DNA from: Myxococcus xanthus
Lineage (GTDB): Bacteria; Myxococcota; Myxococcia; Myxococcales; Myxococcaceae
DNA: 64,000 nucleotides
Reading direction: 5' to 3'
NCBI RefSeq assembly: GCF_006402735.1
Contig: NZ_CP017174.1
Location: 5,211,001-5,275,000, forward strand
A model generated the notes under the pieces. That model worked only from the letters and a program-made list of their open reading frames with translations, was not told the origin of the DNA and ran no database searches. The stretch's first letter is position 1, and each line of letters opens with the position of its first letter. The translations under genes and the position numbers were made by a program. Below are positions 52,301-62,100 of the stretch, in pieces.

Positions 52301-53658
52301 TTGAGGTCGAAGCGCGATGATTCCGCTTCGAACTCGAGCGGCCGCATGCGGAGGCCCGTCTCGTCCTGGGCCTCGCCGGAAGCGCGGACCCAGGCGAACA
52401 CGACCTGGAACAACGGGTTGAAGCCCAGGCTGCGCGCGGGCCTCAGCTCCTCCACGAGCAGGTCGAAGGGTAGGTCCTGGTGAGCGAAGGCATCGAGCAC
52501 CGTCTCACGCACGCGCTCCAGCACCGTGGCGAAACCCGGGCTGCCACCGAGGTCCACCCGCATCACCAGGTTGTCCACGAAGAAGCCCACCAGCGGCTCC
52601 AGCTCCGTGCGCGTCCGGTTGATGGAGTTCGCGCCCAGGACCAGGTCCTCACGCCCCGTGAGGCGGTGCAGGAGCACGAAGAACGCGCTCAACATCCCCA
52701 CGAACGGCGTGGTGCGGGCCGCGTGGCTCTGCGCCTTCAAGGCGGCGGTGAGCTGGGGGCCCACTTCGAAGCGGACCTCGCCGCCTCGGTTCGACTGCAC
52801 CTTGGGGCGCGGATGGTCCGTGGGCAGCTCGAGCAGCGGAGGCGCCCCCTCCAGCTTCTTGCGCCAGTAGTCCACCAGCTTCTGGCGAACCTCGCCCTGG
52901 AGGTACTCCCGCTGCCAGACAGCGAAGTCGGAGTACTGGAGCGTCAGGGGCGGCAACGGCGAGGGCTGGCCGCTGGCGAAGCTGCCATACAACGTCACGA
53001 TTTCGCGGACGAGGATGGCCTGCGCCCATACGTCCGCCGCGATGTGGTGCAGACAGAGCTGGAGGTACTGCCCCCGCGCGCCCCGCTCGATGATGAGCAC
53101 ACGCATCACGGGGCCCGTGGCCAGGTCGAAGGGCCGCTTGCCCTCACGCTGGAGGAAGGCCTCCACGCCCGCGGGTTCGGAGGCCAACACCTCGCGCTCG
53201 TCGAGCACGCGGAAGTCGAACCGGGGCTCCGGGTCGACAATCTGGACCGGGACGCCCGCGTGCTCGGCATAACGCGTGCGGAGCACCTCGTGGCGGCGGA
53301 TGACCTCGGTGAAGCAGCGCTTCACGATGGCGACGTCGAGGTGACCGTCGATCTGCAAAGCCAGCATCAGGTTGTAGGCGGTGCTCCCGGGCTCCAGACG
53401 GTCCAGGAACCACAGCCGCGTCTGCCCATAGGAGAGCGGCGCGGGCCCGGTGCGTTGAACCGGGACGATGGGCGCCTCCTCCTGGCCCTGGTCATGGGCA
53501 CGCAGGAGCTTGAGCAGCTCGGGTTTGTGTTCCGCCAGTGACTGCCGAAGCTCCGGGCTGGCGGCGCCTTTCGGTCCGCGAAGCCTCAGCGCGTCGCCTT
53601 CTACCCGGACTTCCAGGCCCCGCCGATTCAGCTCGGCGAGCAGTTCCCCCAGGTTCAT
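49351..53658 (-). CDS. NRPS module TubC-dock-C-A-PCP-TE
   Basis: 1435 residues. Residues 1-55 match the TubC-type docking domain (LLAELNRRGLEVRVEGDALR). The C domain has HHIAADV (204-210), with Val in place of the usual Gly after Asp. The A domain has YTSGSTGRPKG and NEYGPTE; my by-eye specificity residues are D-G-T-K-V-G-E-V-A, nearest in memory to Asn/Asp-type codes, low confidence. PCP has LGGHSLLAV. The TE has Ser-1218 in GWSYGG and His-1383 in GNHMTL, for release or cyclisation. The start overlaps the upstream PKS (ATGA). The last 400 bases (about 49380-49780) are much more A+T-rich than the rest. Confidence 0.93.
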   Translation of the reverse strand: MNLGELLAELNRRGLEVRVEGDALRLRGPKGAASPELRQSLAEHKPELLKLLRAHDQGQEEAPIVPVQRTGPAPLSYGQTRLWFLDRLEPGSTAYNLMLALQIDGHLDVAIVKRCFTEVIRRHEVLRTRYAEHAGVPVQIVDPEPRFDFRVLDEREVLASEPAGVEAFLQREGKRPFDLATGPVMRVLIIERGARGQYLQLCLHHIAADVWAQAILVREIVTLYGSFASGQPSPLPPLTLQYSDFAVWQREYLQGEVRQKLVDYWRKKLEGAPPLLELPTDHPRPKVQSNRGGEVRFEVGPQLTAALKAQSHAARTTPFVGMLSAFFVLLHRLTGREDLVLGANSINRTRTELEPLVGFFVDNLVMRVDLGGSPGFATVLERVRETVLDAFAHQDLPFDLLVEELRPARSLGFNPLFQVVFAWVRASGEAQDETGLRMRPLEFEAESSRFDLNLFVDDHGDRLSARMVFNRDLFEQGTIQHYMDCFQVLLEGLVAEPQRPVGELPVLPSDVRERVLRQWNDTGTPEAEGACLHALIEAQALRTPDAVAVVVDDWELTYGELDQLSDRVAASLQDLDVGPEVVVGVYLDRSAELIVSLLAVMKAGGAFLALDADEPADRLRHIVADARPRVVISSTKLSERLWGMGGFVTLHVDEGYRDIPAAPGQQLRRDVLPDQLAYILYTSGSTGRPKGTEITHRSIVNYLRWSVDAYRLREGTGSPVIGSVSFDGTLTSLFAPLLAGRALFLVPRGHEIDQLTSRDYPEQGFSFIKMTPSHLRAFNGLGRTREVLGRTHAVVLGGEGLHGVDLAAWREQGIPTRVINEYGPTEAAVACCFETLLPDGATPPERVPIGRPIPHMRLYILDRYLQPVPVGVPGELYIGGVGLARGYLRRPDLTAERFVPNPFDMGTEGSRLYRTGDHARYLSDGRIEYLGRQDDQLKIRGHRVESGEVEAALGRHPDVVQAAVLLQRLPGGAPRLVAYVQPQSMENDDLRAVLRKSLREVLPEYMMPEVIAVLPELPLTPSGKIDRKALPPVVSEAPVASALARTEARTETERQLQALFGELLGLSTVAPTDSFFELGGHSLLAVTLISRISAKLGIEVPLNEVFDRPSVEALAHWVDEHSSKVTALIRQLPACVVALKPLGHKPPLFLAPPSAGSPAVYVTLARHLDAEQPVFGFQMPGVMDDQRPPETIEDTAALYVAALRQVQPSGPYRIAGWSYGGLVVCEMARQLEALGEQVALLGLIDGAALDRLAAHDGTPQEIPAGSQLIKVLGEAQMPRDYASLRLIGEWMGISLPEAWADLLRRDTDGQYSYLWRFLRDSALTARNFLATRRSEQLYTFSAYGGSATLFRTGPVTIGGDPLVDSVRRFALSGTEVIPVPGNHMTLIMDERNVVVLAIEIQKCLDRVLTFPPIAEVSRAEMPATGLAAQLPMEVM

Positions 53659-56600
53659 ACCGTCAACTCCTCGATGTCGGCTGCGGCCTCTGCCGCGGGA
53701 GCACGCGCGAGCAGATCCTTGAGCTCGAGCTGGGTACTCAGCGCATCCACAATCCCGTCGAGCGTGGTGCCGTCGATGAAACGCGCCATGAGCAGGTCCA
53801 CACCCAGCTCGCGGCCAATGCGGTTCTTGAGCTCGACCGCGCGCAGCGAATCGAGCCCCATCTCGTTCAGGGAGATCTTCTTCTGGAGGACCTCGTGGTC
53901 CGGGGCGAAGCCCAGCAAGGGCCCCAGCCGGCTCTGCACGTATCGGGTCAGCAACGCTCGCCGGCGCTCTCCGTCCGCCCGCTTCAGCTCGTCCATCAGC
54001 TCATGCATCCGCGAAGCCGCCGCGGACCGGGCCTGCTCACGGAGCATCAGCTCGGAGAACAAGGGGCCATGGCCGGGCGAAGGCCCCGCCTCCATCGAGG
54101 AGACGCTGAAGGGCACCACGCCCACCTGCACGGCCCCCTGCTCCAGCAGCTGTTCGAAGACATGGAGTGCCACTTCGGGTGAGAGGCTGGCGGCATCCGA
54201 CGCCTCCGAGCGGTCCGCGCTCTTTGCCGCCATGCCCGCGCCCGCCCACCTTCCCCAGTTGATGCTGAGGGCTGGCAGACCCTGGCGGTTCCGGTGATGC
54301 GCCAGTGAATCAAGGACACTGTTCGCCGCCACGTAGTTGGACTGTCCTGCCACGCCCACCAGCGAGGCCGCGGACGAGTACATGACGAAGAGGTCCAGCG
54401 GCATCCCGGCCGTGGCGCGGTGCAGGTTCAACGCGCCCTGCACCTTGGGCGCGAACACGCGCGAGAAGCGCTCCGCCTCCTGGTGCAGGATGACGCCGTC
54501 CTCCAGCACGCCCGCCGTGTGGATGATGCCTCGCAGGGACTGGCCCCGCTCGGACACGCCCGCCACCAGCCGCTGCACGTCCTCCTGTCGTGAGACATCC
54601 GCGCGCGCGACGTTGACGTTGACGCCCCGGGCGGTCAGCGCCGCGAGCCGACCGTTCGCCGCGTCCGAGGGCTCGCTCCGCCCCACCAGCAGCAGGTGCC
54701 GCGCCCCCGCCCCCACGAGCCATTCCGCCGTCGCGAGCCCCAGCGCGCCCAGGCCTCCCGTGACGAGGTAGACGCCATCCGGGCGGATACGCACGGGGGC
54801 AGTGCGTTCAGGTGGCTTGCCAGGACGCACCAGGCGCGCGCCCAGGAGCCGGCCGCCGCGCAGGGCCATGACGTTCTCCTGCGGCGGCTGCGCCATGAGG
54901 TGGAACAACCGCTCCAGCGATTCAGAGCCCGGCTCCAGGTCCACCATGCGGCACGCGAGCTCCGTGTGCTCGATGGCCACCGCGCGGCCGAAGCCCCAGA
55001 GCGAGGCCTGAGCGAAGCCCTCCACCGCATCCGTGGGCGTGGCGGCCACCGCGCTCTCCGTCACCATCCACAGGGCAGGCGGCTGCGCCCAGCTGACACG
55101 GGCCATCGCCTTCACGAGGTGAAGCGCGCCCACGGTGCTCGACGTCACCGCGCCGGAGAGGGCTTCTGGGGAACGGTCATCGAGCCCCCACAGGTAGGCC
55201 ACTGCCGCCGGAGCCGAGCCCATGGCGGAGACGTCCTGGAGCAACCGGTCAAAGCCGGCCGCGTCATGGGGGTTGAGCCGATAGTGGGTCGCGTCGATGC
55301 GTTCGTAGGACGCACCGGGCGTGGCCACCACGCAGGACCAGGCGCGTTGCCGCGCCAACGTCCTGACTTCGTCCGCGACGCGGTCCGAGTCCACCAGCAA
55401 CAGCCAGGCCCCGGACTGCGAAGCCACCTGGTCACGTGCGGTGGGCACGGGCTGCTCCCGCCATGCCAGCTCGAAGAGGAGTTCCTGCATCGCCCCGGAG
55501 AAGGCGGCCTGGAACGCGCGGCGGTCGACCTGCTTCAGCAGCAGGCCTTCCACCTCGGCCACGACGGCGCCATCCTCGTCCAGGATGCGGAGGTCGGCGC
55601 TCACCAGTCCCTCAGAGAGCGACGTGCCCGCCCCGGTTCGGGCATGCACCCAGATGCTGCTCCCGGGCCGCTTGAACCAACGCAGCCGCTCGATGGCGAC
55701 CGGAATGCGCCCCTGCCCGTCTCCCGCCACCTGCGCGCCGCCGCCGATGAACGCCGCCGCCGCCGTCTGGAAGCACGCGTCGAGCAGCAGCGGATGCAGC
55801 CAGTAGTCCCCCAGACCGATGACGAGTTCATCGGGCAGCCGCACGTGGGCGAGGCATCCCTCCCCGCCGAACCGCAGCGCATCGATGCCTCGGAACGAGG
55901 GGCCGTACTCCAACCCGCCGTGCGCCATCATGTCGTAGTGCGCGCTGACGGAGCCCTGTTGGGGGAACGCCGGCAACAGCCCCGACTCCAGCGCCACGTT
56001 CTCCGGGTGTGCGCGGCCTTCGGTGATTCGACCTTGCGCCAACCGGGCCCAGCTCCGGTCCGACGTCCCTGTCCCCTGCCCGAAGATTTCGAAGCGGGAG
56101 CCCTGCTCCTCGGGCGTCAGGACCGTCTGGACGTTTTGTGCCTGTCCCTCCGCGAAGACCAACGCCCGCTCCAGCTCGATGGCCGTGAGCTCCAGGGGCT
56201 TCCCGCCCGAGGTCGCGTGGTGCGCGGCGCCGAGCGCCATCTCGACGTAGCAGGAGGCCGGCAATACCGGGTTGCCCAGCACACGATGCTCCTCGACGAA
56301 GGCGGGCTCGTGCCTGCTCAGCCTGGCTTCGAACCGTGACTCCTTGGCTCCCGCGAGCGACAGCGGTGTCCCTGGCAGGGAGTGCGCGTCGCCTCGCCCG
56401 GCATCGTCACGCGCAGCCTGGCCGCGGTGCTTCTCGGGGCTTCGCGAGTCCATCCAGTAGCGCTCACGCTGGAAGGGATGCGTCGGCAAGCAGCGTGGGC
56501 GCCGCTCGAACGGCGCATCGAACGCGGCCCAATCCACGTCGAAGCCGCGCATGTACAGCTCCGCCACGCTGGAGAGCAGCTGCGCCGTCTCTCCAGTGGA

Positions 56601-59156
56601 CGGACGCAGGCTGGGAAGCCAGCACAGGTCCTCCGACTGGAAGGTCCTGCGGCCGATGCCAGCCAGGATGGGCGCTGGCCCCAGCTCCAGATAGGTCCGG
56701 TGCCCCTCCTCGCGCGACGCCTCCAGCGCCTTGCCGAAGGCGACAGGCTCTCGGATTTGACGGCACCAGTAGTCTGGCCGGGTGATTTCGTCACCGACAC
56801 GCCGGCCTTCCAGCGTGGACACCAGCGGGATGCGTGGCGCCGACAGCGTGAGCCCTCGGAAAGCCTCCGCGAACGGCTTCAGCACGGGCTCCATCTGCGT
56901 GGAGTGGAACGCGTAGGACATCCGCAGACGCTTCGTCTGGACGCCCTGGCTCGTCAGGGCCTGCTCCACCTCGGTGATGGCATCGGGCGTCCCGGAGATG
57001 ACCACGTCATCGGGACCGTTGACCGCCGCCATGGAAACCGTGTCGGCGTGCGGCGCAATGGCCCGGTTCACCGTTTCGAGCGACGCAGAGACCGCCAGCA
57101 TCGCGCCCGTGCCCAGCAACTCGCCGATGAGCCGCGCGCGCGTCACGACCAGGCGCAGCGCCTCCTCGATGCTGAACACCCCCGCGACAGCGGCCGCGGC
57201 ATACTCTCCCAGGCTGTGCCCGATGAGCGCCGCTGGCGTGACGCCCCAGGCGCCCCACAGCTCCGCCAGCGCATACTCCAGGGCCACCAGCGCGGGCTGC
57301 GCATGGCGCGTGTCCTCCAGGAGCGTCGCTGAGGATTCACCGAAGAGGAGCGCTTCGAGGCTGCAGTCGAGCAGCCCCTCCAGCGCCTTCGAGCACCGCT
57401 CCACCGCTGCACGGAACACCGGCTGTGTCTCGAAGAGCTCCCGTCCCACGCCGGGGCGAAGCGCGCCCTGCCCCGTGAAGAGGAAGACGGGCCGGGGGCT
57501 CTCCGTTCCGCGCAGGGGTTCGCGCGCCGGGCGCAGCTTCTCTTCGCGCAGCCGCGTCAGGTTCGCGCGCAGCTCCGCGGTCGTGGCGCCCGAAACGGCG
57601 GCACGGTGCTCGAACTGGGAGCGGCCCGTGTTCGCCGTGTAGCACCAGTCTCCCAGCGCCGCTGCGTCCTCCGGCAACGCGCGTTCCTGCGCTTCCATCA
57701 GCGCTTCGAGCGCGGCTTCGCTCTTCGCCGACAGCGTCAGCACATGGGCCGGGCGCTCCGCATCCACGCGGGGGCGCGCCAGCACGGGGGCCTCCTCCAC
57801 CACCATGTGCACGTTGGTGCCACTGAAGCCGAAGCTGCTGACTCCGGCGATGCGGCGCTTGTCACCGCGCAGCCAGGGCCGCGTGGCCGTGGGGATGGTG
57901 ACGGGCAGGTCGTCCCAGCGGATGTTCGGATTGGGCCGCTCGAAGTTCAGGTGGGCGGGGATGGCCTCGTTCTGCAACGCGAGCAGGACCTTGATGAGCC
58001 CCGCGATACCGGCGGCGGCCTCCAGGTGCCCGATGTTCGTCTTTACCGATCCGACGTACAGCGGCTCACCGCGAGCGCCCTTGCGCCCGAAGACGGACCG
58101 CAGCGCCTCCATCTCGATGGGGTCACCGAGGAGCGTCCCCGTCCCGTGGGCCTCGATGTAGCCCACCTGGTCCGGCTCCACGCCACAGCTATCCAGGGCC
58201 GCCCGGATGACGCGCTCCTGCGAGCGCCCGTTCGGCACCATCATCCCGCTGCTGCGGCCGTCATGTGTGACAGCCGAGCCCCGAATGACGCCGAGGATGG
58301 CATCGCCCTTGGCCAGCGCGTCCGACAGGCGCTTGAGTACGACGACGCCACAGCCCTCGCCGCGCCCGAAGCCGTCCGCGGACGCGTCGAACGTCTTGCA
58401 GCGGCCATCCGCCGCCAGCATGCGGTTCTGGCACTCCACCATCACCGTGACGGGAGAGAGGTTCAGGTTCGCGCCCGCGGCGAGCGCGAGGTCGCTCTCG
58501 TCGTTGCGGAGGCTCTGACAGGCCAGGTGGATGGCGACGGCGGACGACGAGCACGCCGTGTCCACGGAGACCGCGGGCCCCTGAAGGCCCAGCGTGTGGG
58601 AGATGCGTCCCGCGGCGACGGACGGGTAGTTGAGCGACGCCGAGTGGAACTCCATGTTCTCGGCGATGCCCAGCAGGTTGTAGTCGTTGTGCATCAGCCC
58701 CAGGAAGATGCCGGTGCGGCTCCCGGAGAGGCCCGCGGGCGGAATGCCGGCGCGCTCCAGGGCTCGCCAGCACTCCTCCAGCAGCATGCGCTGCTGCGGG
58801 TCCATGCCCTTGGCGTCACGCGGCGTGATGCCGAAGAAGCCAGGGTCGAACAGGTCGACGCCGTCGATGAACGAGCCTCGGCGCGTGTACATCTTTCCCG
58901 GGACGCCGGGCGTGGGGTCGTAGAACGCGTCGACGTCCCAGCGTGAGGCAGGCACGTCCCGTGTCGCGTCGCGGCCCTCGGCGAGCAGCTCCCAGAACGT
59001 CTCTGGCAGGTCACCTCCGCCGGGGAAGCGGCAGGACATGCCCACCACGGCGATGGGCTCGGCCGCCAGCAGCTCCTTCTTCGAGCGCAGCTGGCTCGCG
59101 AGGTACGCGAGCTTGACGACAGGCAATTCCGAAATGCGTGTAGATAGTTTCGCCAT
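53655..59156 (-). CDS. Type I PKS module KS-AT-DH-KR-ACP
   Basis: 1833 residues. KS (about 32-455) has Cys-202 in VDTACSSSA. AT (about 557-850) has Ser-648 in GHSLGEY and YAFH as the substrate motif, close to the malonyl HAFH. DH has a His in VEEHRVLGNPVLPAS and Asp in LLDACFQ. KR has VTGGLGALG, YSSAASLVG and LED. ACP has Ser-1770 in MGLDSLRAV. There is no ER, so the reduced unit should be a double bond. The C-terminus is short and acidic (AADIEELTV), suited to the TubC dock of the NRPS, whose gene it overlaps. It follows the next upstream PKS gene by seven bases. Confidence 0.93.
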   Translation of the reverse strand: MAKLSTRISELPVVKLAYLASQLRSKKELLAAEPIAVVGMSCRFPGGGDLPETFWELLAEGRDATRDVPASRWDVDAFYDPTPGVPGKMYTRRGSFIDGVDLFDPGFFGITPRDAKGMDPQQRMLLEECWRALERAGIPPAGLSGSRTGIFLGLMHNDYNLLGIAENMEFHSASLNYPSVAAGRISHTLGLQGPAVSVDTACSSSAVAIHLACQSLRNDESDLALAAGANLNLSPVTVMVECQNRMLAADGRCKTFDASADGFGRGEGCGVVVLKRLSDALAKGDAILGVIRGSAVTHDGRSSGMMVPNGRSQERVIRAALDSCGVEPDQVGYIEAHGTGTLLGDPIEMEALRSVFGRKGARGEPLYVGSVKTNIGHLEAAAGIAGLIKVLLALQNEAIPAHLNFERPNPNIRWDDLPVTIPTATRPWLRGDKRRIAGVSSFGFSGTNVHMVVEEAPVLARPRVDAERPAHVLTLSAKSEAALEALMEAQERALPEDAAALGDWCYTANTGRSQFEHRAAVSGATTAELRANLTRLREEKLRPAREPLRGTESPRPVFLFTGQGALRPGVGRELFETQPVFRAAVERCSKALEGLLDCSLEALLFGESSATLLEDTRHAQPALVALEYALAELWGAWGVTPAALIGHSLGEYAAAAVAGVFSIEEALRLVVTRARLIGELLGTGAMLAVSASLETVNRAIAPHADTVSMAAVNGPDDVVISGTPDAITEVEQALTSQGVQTKRLRMSYAFHSTQMEPVLKPFAEAFRGLTLSAPRIPLVSTLEGRRVGDEITRPDYWCRQIREPVAFGKALEASREEGHRTYLELGPAPILAGIGRRTFQSEDLCWLPSLRPSTGETAQLLSSVAELYMRGFDVDWAAFDAPFERRPRCLPTHPFQRERYWMDSRSPEKHRGQAARDDAGRGDAHSLPGTPLSLAGAKESRFEARLSRHEPAFVEEHRVLGNPVLPASCYVEMALGAAHHATSGGKPLELTAIELERALVFAEGQAQNVQTVLTPEEQGSRFEIFGQGTGTSDRSWARLAQGRITEGRAHPENVALESGLLPAFPQQGSVSAHYDMMAHGGLEYGPSFRGIDALRFGGEGCLAHVRLPDELVIGLGDYWLHPLLLDACFQTAAAAFIGGGAQVAGDGQGRIPVAIERLRWFKRPGSSIWVHARTGAGTSLSEGLVSADLRILDEDGAVVAEVEGLLLKQVDRRAFQAAFSGAMQELLFELAWREQPVPTARDQVASQSGAWLLLVDSDRVADEVRTLARQRAWSCVVATPGASYERIDATHYRLNPHDAAGFDRLLQDVSAMGSAPAAVAYLWGLDDRSPEALSGAVTSSTVGALHLVKAMARVSWAQPPALWMVTESAVAATPTDAVEGFAQASLWGFGRAVAIEHTELACRMVDLEPGSESLERLFHLMAQPPQENVMALRGGRLLGARLVRPGKPPERTAPVRIRPDGVYLVTGGLGALGLATAEWLVGAGARHLLLVGRSEPSDAANGRLAALTARGVNVNVARADVSRQEDVQRLVAGVSERGQSLRGIIHTAGVLEDGVILHQEAERFSRVFAPKVQGALNLHRATAGMPLDLFVMYSSAASLVGVAGQSNYVAANSVLDSLAHHRNRQGLPALSINWGRWAGAGMAAKSADRSEASDAASLSPEVALHVFEQLLEQGAVQVGVVPFSVSSMEAGPSPGHGPLFSELMLREQARSAAASRMHELMDELKRADGERRRALLTRYVQSRLGPLLGFAPDHEVLQKKISLNEMGLDSLRAVELKNRIGRELGVDLLMARFIDGTTLDGIVDALSTQLELKDLLARAPAAEAAADIEELTV

Positions 59157-59163
59157 CAGGGTC

Positions 59164-62100
59164 TCATCTGGTGAGCGCGCTCTCCAGCTCCTGGTCGATG
59201 AGGGATGTCAGCTCCTGCTCCGACAGCCCTTGAATCTCCGCGGAGAGCGCGCCCTGCGCCTCCCGCGATGCTTCCTGCTTCTTCTGAGCCTCGGTCCCCA
59301 TCCCCAGCTCTTCGGCCAGATGCGCGACGAGTCCGTTCACCGTGGGGAAGTCGAAAATCAGCGTTGAACGCAGGCTTCGCCCGAGGCTGCTCGCGAGCCG
59401 GTTCTTGATTTCGATGGCCAGCAGCGAATCGACGCCCAGTTCGAACAGGCGCTCGTTTCCGGACAGCCGCTCCGACTCCGGCATGCCCAACGTCGCGGAC
59501 ACCTGCCCCGCGACGTGCTGACGCAGCAACTCCGCCTTGCGATTCGGCGGCGCCGCGTCCAACTGCGCGCGGAAGGCCGGCGCTTGCACCCGCTGTGGCA
59601 CGCTCCCCAGCAAGCCCTGGACGAGCGCCTGCCGCGCGAGCCCCGGCAGTTGCTCCGCCAGCCGCGCCCAGTCCACGGGGAAGACGCCCCACTGGACCTG
59701 CGCGCTCCCGATGAGCCGCTCCAGTACGCTGAAGCCCTGCTGGACGGGAATGGCGCCGAAGCCCTGCGCCCCCGGCCGCGCGGAGGCGGCCCGCTCCAGC
59801 CGCGCCGCCATGCCCGTCTCCGCCCACGAGCCCCAGTTGAGCGTCAGCGCGGGCAACCCCTCCGCGTGGCGCAAATGGACCAGCGCATCGAGGAAGGCAT
59901 TCGCGGCGACGTAGTTCGACTGGCCCGGAGACCCGATGAGCGAGGCGGCGGACGAGAAGCAGACGAAGAAGTCCAGCGCCATGCCCTGGCTGAGCACATG
60001 GAGGTTCCACGCGCCCCGAAGCTTGGGGGCCAGCACCTCCCGGAACTGCTCGGGCGTCTGGTTGGCGAGCGTTCCGTCGCGGAGGACGCCCGCCGAATGG
60101 ATGATGCCGCGCACGGGCGGGGCTTCGCGCAAGCTCGCGAAGAGGTCCGCCATGGCGTCGTGAGACGCGATGTCTACCCGTGCGACCCGCACCTTCACGC
60201 CCTGGGCCTCGAGCGCATCGAGCTGGGCGCGGGCTTCAGGAGCCGGAGCACTGCGCCCCATCAGGACCAGATGCCGTGCGCCCTGCGCCGCCAACCAGGT
60301 GGCGGCACGCAGGCCGAGTCCCCCCAGGCCTCCCGCGACGAGATAGGTGGCCTCCGCGAAGATGGACACCTTCTTCGCCGCGACCGTTCGAGAACGGGCC
60401 CGCTCGAGCCGGGGGGTGTAGAGACCGCCGCCACGAATGGCAGCGCCGGACTCCCCATCCGGCAACGCGAGCGCCCGCATGAATGTGCCCAGGTCTTCGG
60501 ACCGGGGCTCCGCGGGCAGGTCGATGCGGAGGCACCGCAGTTCGGGCAACTCCGTCGCCACGGCCTGTCCGAAGCCCCACAGCGGCGCCTGCGCGACGCG
60601 GGCGCCGTGCGTATCGGAGGGCAGGCTTTGCGAGCCCCGCGTCACCAGCACCAGCCGGGGCGACGCTCCCTGCCCATGCGCCAGGGCCTGCGTCAACCGC
60701 AGCGCGCCCAGGCACCCCGACTCCTGAGCCGCGTCGAGCCAGGCGCCTGCGTCACCCGTCTGCGCCCCCTCATCGAGGCCCCAGAGGTACAACAGCCCCG
60801 TGGGAGGCTGATTCGCCCACGCCTTGACCAGCCGCGCAGAGTCCTCCGGGTTGGCGGGATTGATGCGGAAGCCCTCTAGCGTGCTGCTGAACGACTCCCC
60901 CTTGCGAACCAACGTGCAGCGCTCGCCACGCTGCGAAAGCACCTGCACCAGGTCCGATGCGAAGTCGTCCTCGCTGGTGAAGACGGCCCAATGTTGATTC
61001 GCGGAGCGGGCTTCCTCCGTGACGGCACGCGGCACCCAGTTGAGGCGGTACAGCCAGTCCTGGAAGTCGTTGTCGAGCCCGCGCAGCAACACATCGCGCT
61101 CGGCCTTGCGCACCGAGAACCCCGACACGACGGCCACCACCGCGCCCTCTTCGTCACACAGGGTCAGGTCCGTCGCGGAGAAGCCCTCCTGCCCCTCCCG
61201 GGGAGGCTGCGTCGCATACGTCCAGACGCGCTCCGGCAGGGGCCGGTACAGGTCGAGCGTCTGCAAGGCCACCGGGAGGTGCAGCGCGTCTTCCTCGGTG
61301 AGCTGCGACACCGCCGCCGCCGTGCGCAAGCAGCCGTCGAACAGCGCCGGGTGGACGCGGTAGTGCCCGCTCCGGTCCTCCACCCGGCCCAACGACAACG
61401 CGGCCCCAGTCCCCCGATGCAGCGACGTCAGCACGCGCAGGGACGGCCCGTAGTCGAGTCCGTGGTGCGTGAAGACGGCGGAGAGTTCATCGATGGAAAC
61501 AGGCGTCGAGCAGCCACGGCCCCACGCCTCCCGATCCACCGATGGGGCCACGGCGCTCAGTGCCGACACCCGGCACGTCACATGGGTGACCCAGGCCGTG
61601 CGCGCGCCGCCGCCGCCCTCCTCCGAGCGCTCGTCCCCTCGGCTCACCACCTTGCACGCAAGGCCCGCCTCGCCCTGGTCCTCCAGCAACGTCTGGACGA
61701 CCCGCGTCTGCTGTTCGGGAAGCACCAGCGGCTGAAGCAGGGAGATGTCCTCCAGCCGCAGCGACTCCGTTCCGAGCACCTGCGCCGCCGCCGAGGCCAG
61801 CATCTCCACGTAGGCAGCGGCGGGAACCACCGCCTTGCCGTACACCCGATGGTCCGCAACGAATGGCACGGTTCCCGCCGACAGCTCACTGGAGAAGACG
61901 GTCGTCCCCTCCTTCAAAGCGGCGGACTCCAGACGCGTCCCCAGCAATGGGTGAGTCGACGCACGGCGCGACGTGCGCGTCCACGGCGCGGGCACGTCCA
62001 GCCAATACCGCTGCCGCTCGAAGGGGTAGGTCGGCAGGGCCTTGCGAGTCCGCCCATAGCCCGCATCGAAGCGCTCCCAGTCCAGCCTGGCGCCGCGCAC

